From Candidatus Butyricimonas faecavium (lineage in GTDB: Bacteria > Bacteroidota > Bacteroidia > Bacteroidales > Marinifilaceae): a stretch of 64,000 nucleotides of DNA. How positions within the stretch are numbered: position 1 is the first letter of the stretch; each line of letters opens with the position of its first letter. Below, piece after piece: positions 1-7,619 of the stretch. Made by a program: the position numbers and the translations under genes. Location: contig CALUKD010000012.1 of assembly GCA_944321125.1 (NCBI GenBank), positions 36,174 through 100,173 on the forward strand, written 5' to 3'. The notes beneath the pieces were generated by a model. It saw nothing but the letters and a program-made list of their open reading frames with translations, ran no database searches and was not told the DNA's origin.

Positions 1-1285
1 AGGGGTGTTCGCCAAAGATTTGGCTTTGTGGATCAAGGGTATATTGAGTCGGCTGGACGTGAACGGGATGGCGATTGAATATCACGGGGAGGGGGTTGCC
101 TCTTTGTCTATCGATGACCGAATGACAATAGCCAATATTTCCACGGAAATGGGAGTGGTCAGTTCTGCTTTTCCCCCGGACGATCAGTTGGCCGACTACT
201 TTAACGAACCGGCAGTACGGGGTGTTTGGGCGGACGAGGAGGCTGTTTATTCCCGGTTTATAGAGATTGATCTGGCCAATGTCTTTCCGATGGTGTATGA
301 CACGGGAAACAATGTTCTCCAAGGAGTGGAGGAGCTTGTCGGGTTGAAAATACAGCAGGGGCTTATCGGGGCTTGCGCTTCGGGACGATTGGAAGATTTG
401 CGGTTGGTTTCCATGATTTTGGAAGGCAAACGTATTGCTAACGGGTTCCAGTTATTCGTGGTTCCGGCTTCTAGGGATATATATTTGCGGGCGGTTGAAG
501 AGGGGATTATTGACAAGATCGCGCAGTCAGGGGCTATGGTGCTCGGTTCCAGTTGCGGGCCTTGCCTAGGAGTGGGACGGGTGGCATCTGTCGGTAATAG
601 CCGTTTCATTTCTACGGCCAATAGCCAGTACATCGGGGGAACGAATCACTCCGGTGTTGAGAAATATATCGCTTCTCCGGCAACCGTGGCCATGACCGCG
701 TTGAGAGGGGAGTTGACACCGATGATTCATTTCGAGGGAATCCAGTATAAATATAATATTCCCCGGGTTGAACCCGTCGTGCTGGGGGAATATGATTATA
801 GGAAGAATAACGGGGTGTGGAATTACGGGGATATAGATAATATATCAAGTAGCCAGATATTTGCGGAAAAATTGACCTGTCGGTTGACTCTTGAACAGGT
901 AGAGGAGATTAAACCTTATTTGTTTAAAGGGTTGGATCCGAATTTCACTTGTGATGTGAAACCGGGAGATATTATTATTGCCGGGGAGAATTTCGGATGT
1001 GGCCAACTTGTGAAGCACGCGGCAACGGGTTTGGTCGCCGTGGGAGTGAAACTGGTCATCGCGAAATCGGTGAACTGGGATTTCTACCGGATGGCTATTA
1101 ACCACGGGTTACGGATTCTTGTTGATTGGGCCGTGGTGGATGCTTACACGTCGGGAGAAAAGTTGACGATAGATGATGAAAATCATTTGTTATATTTGAA
1201 CGAGAGAGCGTATAAGCTTCCTTATGTTGATGTGGAGTTTCAAAAGATCCTCGAAAAAGGAGGATTAGTAAATGCTTTTTCTTGA
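1..1285 (+). CDS. Aconitase/isopropylmalate dehydratase-family protein, large and swivel domains fused (5' truncated)
   Basis: The reading frame is open to the window edge, so the true start lies upstream and only about 426 C-terminal residues are visible (numbered from the GTG at 5). The three cluster cysteines of the family can be seen: GACASGR (C124) and SSCGPC (C184, C187), which supports a 4Fe-4S hydro-lyase fold. A swivel (LeuD-like) domain follows in the same chain from about residue 285. Odd points: where LeuD and aconitase carry GxGSSREHA, this protein has GCGQLVKHA (331-339), so the catalytic Ser and substrate Arg are absent; the large-subunit NRNFxGR motif reads NSQYIGG (206-212). 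The reaction is therefore unclear; it may act on an unusual substrate. The family call is firm, the substrate unknown. Confidence 0.8.
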   Translation, partial: GVFAKDLALWIKGILSRLDVNGMAIEYHGEGVASLSIDDRMTIANISTEMGVVSSAFPPDDQLADYFNEPAVRGVWADEEAVYSRFIEIDLANVFPMVYDTGNNVLQGVEELVGLKIQQGLIGACASGRLEDLRLVSMILEGKRIANGFQLFVVPASRDIYLRAVEEGIIDKIAQSGAMVLGSSCGPCLGVGRVASVGNSRFISTANSQYIGGTNHSGVEKYIASPATVAMTALRGELTPMIHFEGIQYKYNIPRVEPVVLGEYDYRKNNGVWNYGDIDNISSSQIFAEKLTCRLTLEQVEEIKPYLFKGLDPNFTCDVKPGDIIIAGENFGCGQLVKHAATGLVAVGVKLVIAKSVNWDFYRMAINHGLRILVDWAVVDAYTSGEKLTIDDENHLLYLNERAYKLPYVDVEFQKILEKGGLVNAFS

Positions 1286-1365
1286 ATACGAGAGTAGGAA
1301 GAAAAAGTTATTGATATTCATGTGTGTGTTGTTTTTTTCTGTGTCGGTGTGTCGGGACAGAGGAG

Positions 1366-1396
1366 AGGGCAGCCCTTTTAAGGGTTGCCCTTATTT
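1366..1396. terminator. Rho-independent terminator between convergent genes
   Basis: A 12-bp inverted repeat (1366-1377 with 1380-1391, one G-T pair) is followed by a T-rich stretch. It lies between the rightward aconitase-family gene and the leftward porin gene and could serve either direction; the T-run is better on the plus strand. Confidence 0.75.
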
Positions 1397-1413
1397 ATTT
1401 GGATTCTATAAAT

Positions 1414-2601
1414 CTAGAATAACGGGATATGGTAAATTAATCCGATGGATAAAGTTGAGGTGGAATAGTTTTCGGCTCCCAATGCTTTGGCTTTACCCGT
1501 GAATCGATAAGAACGTCCGATGTACGATGCGAAGAAATGCAGGTTTTCCGTTGTGGGGTAGTATTCGATTCCGCCGAAATACCCGTAAGCCGTCCGGTAT
1601 TTCCCTTTTTCTAATTGATCGGTATATTTGTAAACAGAGGCATTCTCGTACATTCCTTTCACGAAAATATTCCACTTGGGCCGGAACCGGTAGTTTAATT
1701 TGGTGACCCAAGATTCATAACGGGCATTTTTGATGCAATCTGCATCTCCTTGAAGACGGTTGAGGCTTGAAATAATGCCTCGGTTATCCAGTTCTTCATC
1801 GGAAAGGTAGAAATCAAGGTACATATTGAATTTTCCCAAATCCAATTCGTTGCCAATGGCATAAAAATGATTGTTGTATCCTTTTGCCAGACTAAGTAAG
1901 GAGTATGACCAACGGGTTTTTAACTTGTTGTTGAAGAAATTACCGTTCCAGTTGGCCGTGTAAGCGAGAGGTGCATGACTTTCTTCCACGTCTTCCGGAA
2001 GTTGCCCGTAAATGTCATCCATGGAAGCTGTCCGGCTATTCACGACTTGTAAGGCTATTTCTTGGGTAGGGGTGACTTGATAAGAGAATGTGATTCCGGT
2101 CATGAAGTCGAAGAGCATATAATCGATCATGTCGCTGTATTGGTAGATTTCGATCGGGTCTAAATCGTACTCGAAGCCACCGTATGCTGCCGCCTGCTTT
2201 CCGATGGAGGTGACGAGTTTATCTGTCAAACGTACGGAGATCATGGCATAATCGATGGAGGAGGGAAGGTTGTCCAGCGCGTGAGGTGTGTTACTGCTGT
2301 TCAGACGTTGACGCCAACGGTAAGAAAGCCAGTCATTGATATCCCCGCGGGCCTCTAGTCGAAGTTGGTTCATTTTGAAAGCGGCTTGCTCGAATGTCCC
2401 GTCAGTGAATGCACCGTTGAAAGTGGCTTGCATGTGCAATTTCAAGTTGAAGAGATTATTCTTTTTTTCGATGTTTGCCACTCTTTCGAAAAGGGAACGT
2501 TTGTTTGCCGTGTCGTTTAGGTGGGATAACAGGCCTTGAGCTGACAACCCACGTAGTGATAATGTTAATAGTGTGATTAGTAATAGTTTCTTTTTCATCA
2601 T
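1414..2601 (-). CDS. Outer membrane porin, phosphate-selective porin O/P-like (copy A)
   Basis: The 395-residue protein begins with a lysine-rich, hydrophobic signal peptide ending near LSAQG. A short helical segment (SLFERVANIEKKN) precedes a long run of amphipathic strands typical of an outer membrane beta-barrel, and the chain ends in an aromatic residue (IPLF). It is clearly paralogous to the porin at 3536-4699: both share SLFERV/TLFERV, SYRWRQRLN, the YGGFEYDLDPIEIY/YGGIEFDLNPIEIY block and YRFRPKWN. It is expected to be a passive channel; the solute is unknown. It is read leftward after the OmpA-like lipoprotein gene and is separated from it by a strong terminator, so it probably has its own promoter. 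Confidence 0.75.
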   Translation of the reverse strand: MMKKKLLLITLLTLSLRGLSAQGLLSHLNDTANKRSLFERVANIEKKNNLFNLKLHMQATFNGAFTDGTFEQAAFKMNQLRLEARGDINDWLSYRWRQRLNSSNTPHALDNLPSSIDYAMISVRLTDKLVTSIGKQAAAYGGFEYDLDPIEIYQYSDMIDYMLFDFMTGITFSYQVTPTQEIALQVVNSRTASMDDIYGQLPEDVEESHAPLAYTANWNGNFFNNKLKTRWSYSLLSLAKGYNNHFYAIGNELDLGKFNMYLDFYLSDEELDNRGIISSLNRLQGDADCIKNARYESWVTKLNYRFRPKWNIFVKGMYENASVYKYTDQLEKGKYRTAYGYFGGIEYYPTTENLHFFASYIGRSYRFTGKAKALGAENYSTSTLSIGLIYHIPLF

Positions 2602-2613
2602 TGTTATTGAATT

Positions 2614-2663
2614 AAAAAAACTAAAAGCTGGAGATCGTTCGAAAACAGCCTTCCAGCTTTTAG
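2614..2663 (-). terminator. Rho-independent terminator after the OmpA-like lipoprotein gene
   Basis: A perfect 12-bp inverted repeat (2621-2632 with 2652-2663) is followed, in the minus direction, by seven T residues (2620-2614). It ends transcription of the lipoprotein gene before the downstream porin. Confidence 0.85.
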
Positions 2664-2684
2664 TGGTTACTTACTGATTGTATC

Positions 2685-3377
2685 TTATTTCAAGGTACCT
2701 TCTTCTGCTTGTTTGATCATGTCCGCGCTTGCCGTGATGTATACTTCTACACGACGGTTTTTAGCACGCCCTTCTGCCGTACTGTTGTCGGCTACCGGTT
2801 GGTCGAACGCTAGTCCTTCGGTGGTGATTCTGTTACGGGTAATTCCGTTTCCAACCAAGAAGTTGGCAACGGCTTCCGCACGTTCTTTGGATATTCTTTC
2901 GTTTACGGCACGGGTTCCGGTGTTATCCGTGTGACCGTAGATCGTGATGTCCGTTTCCGGAGAGTTTTTTAATGACGTGGCGAATTTCGTCAAGGCTTCT
3001 CTGGAAGACGCGCTTAATTGGCTGGAGTTCGTGGCGAATAATATGCCGTTATCGAAAGTTACTTTGATGGCTTGTAAATTATTGGCATCAGTAACGGTTT
3101 CTACTTGAGCCCCTTCAATGGCTTCCAGTTCTTTTTTCTGTTTGTCCATCTTTCTGCCGATCAAGGCTCCGGTTCCGGCTCCAACCGCACCACCTACCGC
3201 GGCTCCGATGGCAGCTCCTTTGCCTTTACCAACCAATGCACCGATACCGGCACCAAGTGCGGCTCCACCGCCGGCCCCAATGGCGGCGCCTTTTCCCGTG
3301 TTACTCATGGAGGCACATCCAGACAAAATAATACTTCCGCTTAACACTAAAATAGTGAGTAGATTAGTTTTTTTCAT
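2685..3377 (-). CDS. OmpA-family lipoprotein with glycine-zipper segment
   Basis: The 230-residue product has a signal peptide with lipobox (ILSGC, Cys at 20), so it should be a lipoprotein. Residues about 28-75 are a glycine/alanine repeat (GAAIGAGGGAALGAG and similar), a glycine-zipper segment that can insert in membranes. Residues about 105-220 form an OmpA-like peptidoglycan-binding domain: the signature TIYGHTDNTG, then RAEAVANFL, and the terminal NRRVEVYI. It probably ties the outer membrane to peptidoglycan. A well-formed promoter lies just upstream and a terminator just downstream, so it is monocistronic between two paralogous porin genes. Confidence 0.9.
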   Translation of the reverse strand: MKKTNLLTILVLSGSIILSGCASMSNTGKGAAIGAGGGAALGAGIGALVGKGKGAAIGAAVGGAVGAGTGALIGRKMDKQKKELEAIEGAQVETVTDANNLQAIKVTFDNGILFATNSSQLSASSREALTKFATSLKNSPETDITIYGHTDNTGTRAVNERISKERAEAVANFLVGNGITRNRITTEGLAFDQPVADNSTAEGRAKNRRVEVYITASADMIKQAEEGTLK

Positions 3378-3431
3378 AGTAATAGTTTTGTTTATAAATT
3401 TAGACCGTAAATCCGTACTCTATTTGTGATG

Positions 3432-3462
3432 CAAAAATAACATTCGTTAAAACAATTTCAAA
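3432..3462 (-). promoter_or_regulatory. Bacteroidota-type promoter for the OmpA-like lipoprotein gene
   Basis: On the minus strand a TTTG (-33, 3462-3459) and TATTTTTG (-7, 3439-3432) are separated by 19 bp, matching the TTTG/TAnnTTTG consensus. The start codon is about 55 bp downstream. Confidence 0.7.
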
Positions 3463-3479
3463 ATAAAATAGGTTAAATC

Positions 3480-3515
3480 AAAAAAGGGAATATCTTTAAA
3501 TATCCCCTCTTTTGA
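3480..3515 (-). terminator. Probable terminator after porin copy B
   Basis: An imperfect hairpin around 3485-3508 (about 8 bp with one mismatch, short AT loop), flanked by A/T runs that give a T-tract on the minus strand. It sits about 20 bp after the porin stop. Confidence 0.55.
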
Positions 3516-3535
3516 TTTATCTAATTCATTGATAA

Positions 3536-4699
3536 TTAGAACATCGGTAACTGGTAAATAAATCCGACTTCCAATCTTTGTGTGTTGTATCCTTTTTGTG
3601 CGGCACGGTCCGTGAATTTGTAAGAACGTCCCACGAATGTACAGAAGAAGTGCAAGTTACTGTTTTCTAACGGGTAATATTCGATACCTGCCAAGTAACC
3701 GTAAGAGGTACGGTAGTTGCCTTTTTCGATGTCACCGCGTGTTTTTGACACGGAAGCTGTTTCATACATTCCTTTCACGAAGGCATTCCATTTCGGTTGG
3801 AAACGGTAGTTTATTTTCGTTACGACTGACAGGTATTCTGCATCAAGGGCATTGTGACCGTCAAGGTCGGCATTCTCTTCTTTTAGGATTCCGGTAATGA
3901 TACCTTTCCGGTCGATTTGTTCGTCGGAATACATGAAGTCTACAAACATATTTACTTTTTTAGAGAAGGTAAAGTCATTACCTAAAGCGTAATAGTACAT
4001 TTGCTTGTTTTTTGTTTCAGACATCACGGATGCTGACCAACGAGTTTTATATATTCCATCGAATAAGTTACCATTCCAGTTCAACGTGTACAAGAGGGGG
4101 GCACGGCTTTTTTCAAAACCGGGACCATAAGTTTCATCTTGGGAACCGTTACGGCTATCCAAGATTTGGAATTGAAGTTGATGGTTGTCACAGATTTGGT
4201 AAGCGATGTTCAGACCGGTCATGAAGTTACTCATGTTTTCGATCATATCGCAATATTCATAGATTTCGATCGGGTTTAAGTCGAATTCGATACCGCCGTA
4301 TGCAGCACATTGTTTCCCGGCAAAGAATGAGAATTGGTCATTCAATTTTACCCCGATACCTGCAATATCAATGGAAGTAGGCATGTTGTCGATGTTGTTT
4401 CCCCCGTTGTTACCGCGGTTTAAACGTTGTCTCCAACGATAGGATAACCAAGGGGTGATGTTACCTTTTGCTTCGATACGAAATTGACGCATTTTGAATG
4501 CAGCTTCACTAAGTCCGTGTTGGTCATAATTGAAACTGGCATCAAAGGAACCTTGCATGTTCAAATAAAAGTTGAACCAATCGATTTTTTTCTCGATTCG
4601 GGTTACTCGTTCGAAAAGGGTCTTTTCGTTCGTGGTATTTTGTGCGAAAGCGCCTGCCGCACATCCTATAACAAGTATTAATAAAGTTAATTTTTTCAT
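3536..4699 (-). CDS. Outer membrane porin, phosphate-selective porin O/P-like (copy B)
   Basis: The 387-residue protein is a paralogue of the porin at 1414-2601 over its whole length. An in-frame ATG exists at 4759, but the start at 4699 is preferred because MKKLTLLILVIG opens a normal signal peptide ending near AFAQN; the upstream 20 residues have no signal character. After TLFERVTRIEKK the chain is beta-barrel-like and ends in an aromatic residue (LPMF). Shared blocks with copy A include SYRWRQRLN and KWNAFVKGMYE/KWNIFVKGMYE. It is probably a general or anion-selective outer membrane channel; the substrate cannot be read from sequence. Confidence 0.75.
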   Translation of the reverse strand: MKKLTLLILVIGCAAGAFAQNTTNEKTLFERVTRIEKKIDWFNFYLNMQGSFDASFNYDQHGLSEAAFKMRQFRIEAKGNITPWLSYRWRQRLNRGNNGGNNIDNMPTSIDIAGIGVKLNDQFSFFAGKQCAAYGGIEFDLNPIEIYEYCDMIENMSNFMTGLNIAYQICDNHQLQFQILDSRNGSQDETYGPGFEKSRAPLLYTLNWNGNLFDGIYKTRWSASVMSETKNKQMYYYALGNDFTFSKKVNMFVDFMYSDEQIDRKGIITGILKEENADLDGHNALDAEYLSVVTKINYRFQPKWNAFVKGMYETASVSKTRGDIEKGNYRTSYGYLAGIEYYPLENSNLHFFCTFVGRSYKFTDRAAQKGYNTQRLEVGFIYQLPMF

Positions 4700-4978
4700 A
4701 TTCTGCGTTTTGATAAAAATATAATTTTCCAATAGGGTGTGCCAAAATTCCATGTTCAAATTCCCTTTCGGCTTTACCGTACTTCCTCTATAAACAGAGG
4801 GCGGGTTAAAATACGCTCTATCTTTGGTGAGAGATATAGAGTTCTTCCTCTGTTTGTAGAGGAGATGGCGGCGAAGCTGGTAGAGAAGTTTTATTGGAGA
4901 AACGAATTTTGACGCGACCCCTTACAAGTGAAATAAAGCTCCTAGTCCTGTTTTAAGGGGCTAGGGAGCTTTTATGAG
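4700..4978. other. Intergenic region with paired CCTCT/AGAGG palindromes and a plus-strand promoter-like site
   Basis: No gene was found. Two near-identical inverted 16-mers occur: CCTCTATAAACAGAGG (4785-4800) and CCTCTGTTTGTAGAGG (4847-4862). Each can fold on itself, and the two can pair with each other. Between them is TATCTTTG (4819-4826), a plus-strand -7-like motif without a clear -33 element. A terminator-like hairpin lies at 4934-4973. A short plus-strand RNA of roughly 140 nt is possible but unproven. Confidence 0.4.
4934..4973. terminator. Terminator after ansB
   Basis: An inverted repeat built on AAAGCTCC(C)TAG and CTAGGGAGCTTT, with a one-base bulge, has T-rich sequence on both sides. 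It lies 6 bp after the asparaginase stop on the minus strand and could also stop plus-strand transcription. Confidence 0.7.
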
Positions 4979-6040
4979 TTAATATTCGTTGAAATATTGT
5001 TGAATTTGTTTCCAGTCGTTGGTCTTGGTCAAAGCTAACATCAAGAGGATTCTTGATTTTTGGGGGTTCAATTCTTGAGAAGCGATGAATTTGTATTGAT
5101 TGTCATCTACTTCCGCATCAAGTGTGGTAGGTCCTGTCGGAACACGGGTTGAACGGACGATAAGGATTCCTTTGTTACGTGCGTTGATTAGTTCCGGGAA
5201 CACGTTTTTGTGGATGTTCCCGTTACCTAATCCGGCGTGGATAATTCCTTTATAACCGCTGTTGGCCATCATTTTAACAACGTCACCTTCCATGTTTGAA
5301 TAACTGTACACGATACCTACTTTCGGAAGAGAGTTCAGATTCGTTACATCAAAAATGGATTGGCTGGTATGTTTTTTTAACGGGGATTGGTTGTAGAATA
5401 CTTTACCGTTGTAGACATAACCAAGGGCACCTGAATTCGGTGCTTGGAAAGTTTGAACGTCAATCGTGTTCATTTTTAAAACGCTGTGAGCCCCGAGAAT
5501 GATACCGTTCATAGAAACCAAAACTCCTTTACCCATAGATTCTTTCGCTCCGGCAACTACTACTGCATTGTATAAGTTTAACGGACCGTCAGCGCTAAGA
5601 GCGGTAGAGGGTCGCATAGCACCTACAAGTACAACCGGTTTGTTGCTTTTCACGACAAGATTCAAGAAATAGGCGGTTTCTTCCATGGTATCGGTTCCGT
5701 GGGTGATCACGATTCCATCAATGTCTTTTCTTGCCAGTAGTTTGTTGATTGTTTTGGCAAGCGTCAACCACACGTCGTCCGTCATATCCTGTGAACCGAT
5801 CTTGACGATTTGTTCTCCGGTTACATTGGCTATTTTCTGAATTTCCGGTACGGCAGATAAAAGAGTACCGATGGCTACCTGTCCGGCTGTGTAGTTGGTC
5901 CCGGTTGAAGAAGTTCCGGTTCCGGCGATCGTACCTCCTGTTGCCAGAATATGGATGTTAGGCAACTTTTGTGCGAACGTGGTCGCAACAGAGAATAGCA
6001 CTAGGGCTACCAGCAAACTTAAATTTTTAAACATTTTCAT
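4979..6040 (-). CDS. ansB: Type II L-asparaginase, exported
   Basis: Hydrolyses L-asparagine to aspartate and ammonia. The 353-residue protein has a signal peptide ending near TTFAQ, so it should act in the periplasm as type II enzymes do. Both catalytic signatures are intact: TGGTIAG (34-40, nucleophilic Thr37) and HGTDTMEET (114-122), plus the substrate-binding GSQDM (82-86) and VGAMRPST. Length fits the family. It follows the Dcu-type carrier gene by 36 bp on the same strand, suggesting one operon: aspartate made in the periplasm would be imported and converted to fumarate, with C4-dicarboxylate exchanged outward. A terminator follows. Confidence 0.95.
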   Translation of the reverse strand: MKMFKNLSLLVALVLFSVATTFAQKLPNIHILATGGTIAGTGTSSTGTNYTAGQVAIGTLLSAVPEIQKIANVTGEQIVKIGSQDMTDDVWLTLAKTINKLLARKDIDGIVITHGTDTMEETAYFLNLVVKSNKPVVLVGAMRPSTALSADGPLNLYNAVVVAGAKESMGKGVLVSMNGIILGAHSVLKMNTIDVQTFQAPNSGALGYVYNGKVFYNQSPLKKHTSQSIFDVTNLNSLPKVGIVYSYSNMEGDVVKMMANSGYKGIIHAGLGNGNIHKNVFPELINARNKGILIVRSTRVPTGPTTLDAEVDDNQYKFIASQELNPQKSRILLMLALTKTNDWKQIQQYFNEY

Positions 6041-6076
6041 AACCTGTAATTTAAAATTTACTTATAATTAGAGTAT

Positions 6077-7387
6077 TTAAAAAATCTGTATAAAGAGCAA
6101 GCCGAGTCCGACGGCCACGATAGTCGCGATAAGTCCGGGCATCATGAACGAATGGTTCAGCACGTATTTACCGATTCGTGTCGTACCCGTTCGGTCGAAG
6201 TTAATGGCCGCGACGACGGTGGGGTAGTTCGGGATGAAGAAATACCCGTTGACCGCCGGGAACATGGCGATCAGCATATAAGGCGATATGCCTAAGGCTA
6301 TTCCGAGGGGCATGAGCGCCCGAACGGTAGCTGCTTGGCTGTATAACAGGATGGACATCACGAATAGGGCTATGCCGAATAACCAGGGCATTTGTCTGAC
6401 AACTTCTTCGATAGAAGATTTTAGTTCCGTCATGTTTCCCTGCAAGAAGGTGTCTCCCATCCAAGCGATACCGAAGATGGCTACCACGGCTTGCATACCG
6501 GCCCCGAATACGGAACCTTGTGCGGCTTTTAACCCGTCGGTACGAGTTACTAGTAATATGATAGCTGCCGCGGATAGCATTAGTATTTCAATGATGGATG
6601 GCATGTCCAGCAATATTTGTTCGCCGTTGATCACGAAGGAAGGACGCAAGGTGTCGAAAGAACCGAATAGCACGATGAATACCGTGGCAATGATGAAAAC
6701 AAAAACAGATAGGCTTGCTCTTCTCTGGTTGGCAACGTCTTTCAGTTCGTATTTTTTGTCATTGAAAACGCCTTCTTTCAAACGTTTTTGATATTCCGGG
6801 TCGTCAACGAGTTCTTTTCCGACTTTCATGGAGAAAAAGGCTCCGACGAGTACACCGATTAGCGTGGCTGGAATCGTGATCTTTAAAATGTCAAACAAAC
6901 TAATGTCAAAACCGGCTAACAAGCCTAGTAATGCTACCGTGGCAGCCGAAATAGGACTGGCGGTGATAGCTTGCTGGGAAGCGATTACGGCTATCCCCAA
7001 GGGGCGTTCCGGGCGGATTTTGGTTTCCGTGGCAACCTCGGCGATTACCGGAAGTACGGAGTAGGCAACGTGACCTGTACCGGCGATAAACGTGAAAGCA
7101 TAAGTTACTAACGGGCTCAAAATTGTGACGTGTGCCGGATTTTTTCTTAATAATCGTTCGGCCACTTTAACCATGAGGTCTAATCCTCCTGCAGCTTGCA
7201 TGCACGCTGCCGCGGAAATAACCGCCACGATCATAAGCATAACATCAATAGGGGGTGCCGTTGGTTGCAGTCCGAACACGAATGTCAGAATTCCCAATCC
7301 AATACCTCCCATGACACCTAGTCCGATACCACCTAGACGCGCTCCGATGATGATTGCTGTTAAAACGAAAGCTAATTGTAAAATCAT
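6077..7387 (-). CDS. Anaerobic C4-dicarboxylate transporter, DcuA/DcuB family
   Basis: The 436-residue, highly hydrophobic protein starts IILQLAFVLTAIIIGARLGGIGLG after the Met (read in two pieces, ILQLAFVLTAII and GARLGGIGLG) and has about ten or more membrane segments. GTGHVAYSVLPVIAEVA and PERPLGIAVIASQQAITASP are typical of Dcu carriers, which exchange aspartate, fumarate or malate for succinate during anaerobic growth. It is upstream of ansB with a 36-bp gap, consistent with co-transcription. DcuA and DcuB cannot be told apart by eye, so no symbol is given. The long upstream region holds a TTTCAC/GTGAAA dyad that could be an operator. Confidence 0.92.
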   Translation of the reverse strand: MILQLAFVLTAIIIGARLGGIGLGVMGGIGLGILTFVFGLQPTAPPIDVMLMIVAVISAAACMQAAGGLDLMVKVAERLLRKNPAHVTILSPLVTYAFTFIAGTGHVAYSVLPVIAEVATETKIRPERPLGIAVIASQQAITASPISAATVALLGLLAGFDISLFDILKITIPATLIGVLVGAFFSMKVGKELVDDPEYQKRLKEGVFNDKKYELKDVANQRRASLSVFVFIIATVFIVLFGSFDTLRPSFVINGEQILLDMPSIIEILMLSAAAIILLVTRTDGLKAAQGSVFGAGMQAVVAIFGIAWMGDTFLQGNMTELKSSIEEVVRQMPWLFGIALFVMSILLYSQAATVRALMPLGIALGISPYMLIAMFPAVNGYFFIPNYPTVVAAINFDRTGTTRIGKYVLNHSFMMPGLIATIVAVGLGLLFIQIF

Positions 7388-7619
7388 CTCATCTGTTTAT
7401 TTAAAGTTTTATTTTTCAATCACTATCAAGTTTTACACGATATATCCTACGGTAATCCTGAAATGAATGTTTCACTTTTTGTGAAATAAATGAAACTTGT
7501 TGTTATTAATTTAAAATCTGTATAAATGCGGATTGTTGTTCATATTCTCCTTTTTAACTTTTACTGATAATATAAAGTTTAAGCTAAAAGTCTTATTTTT
7601 GCTCTAAAATTTAACATTT
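7388..7619. promoter_or_regulatory. Divergent promoter region between dcu-ansB and the ATP-grasp-like gene
   Basis: This 232-bp AT-rich gap separates divergent genes. A perfect dyad TTTCAC-N5-GTGAAA (7470-7475 and 7481-7486) lies about 85 bp before the dcu start and might bind a dimeric regulator. Toward the plus-strand gene, TATTTTTG (7594-7601) is a -7-like motif 18 bp before the ATG, with no clear -33 element. Confidence 0.4.

Noticed and set aside
3118..3429. Plus-strand frame rich in Ala/Pro (PAPTAPPTAAP)
   Set aside because: It is the antisense of the glycine-zipper segment of the lipoprotein gene, which has clear signal peptide, OmpA domain, promoter and terminator.
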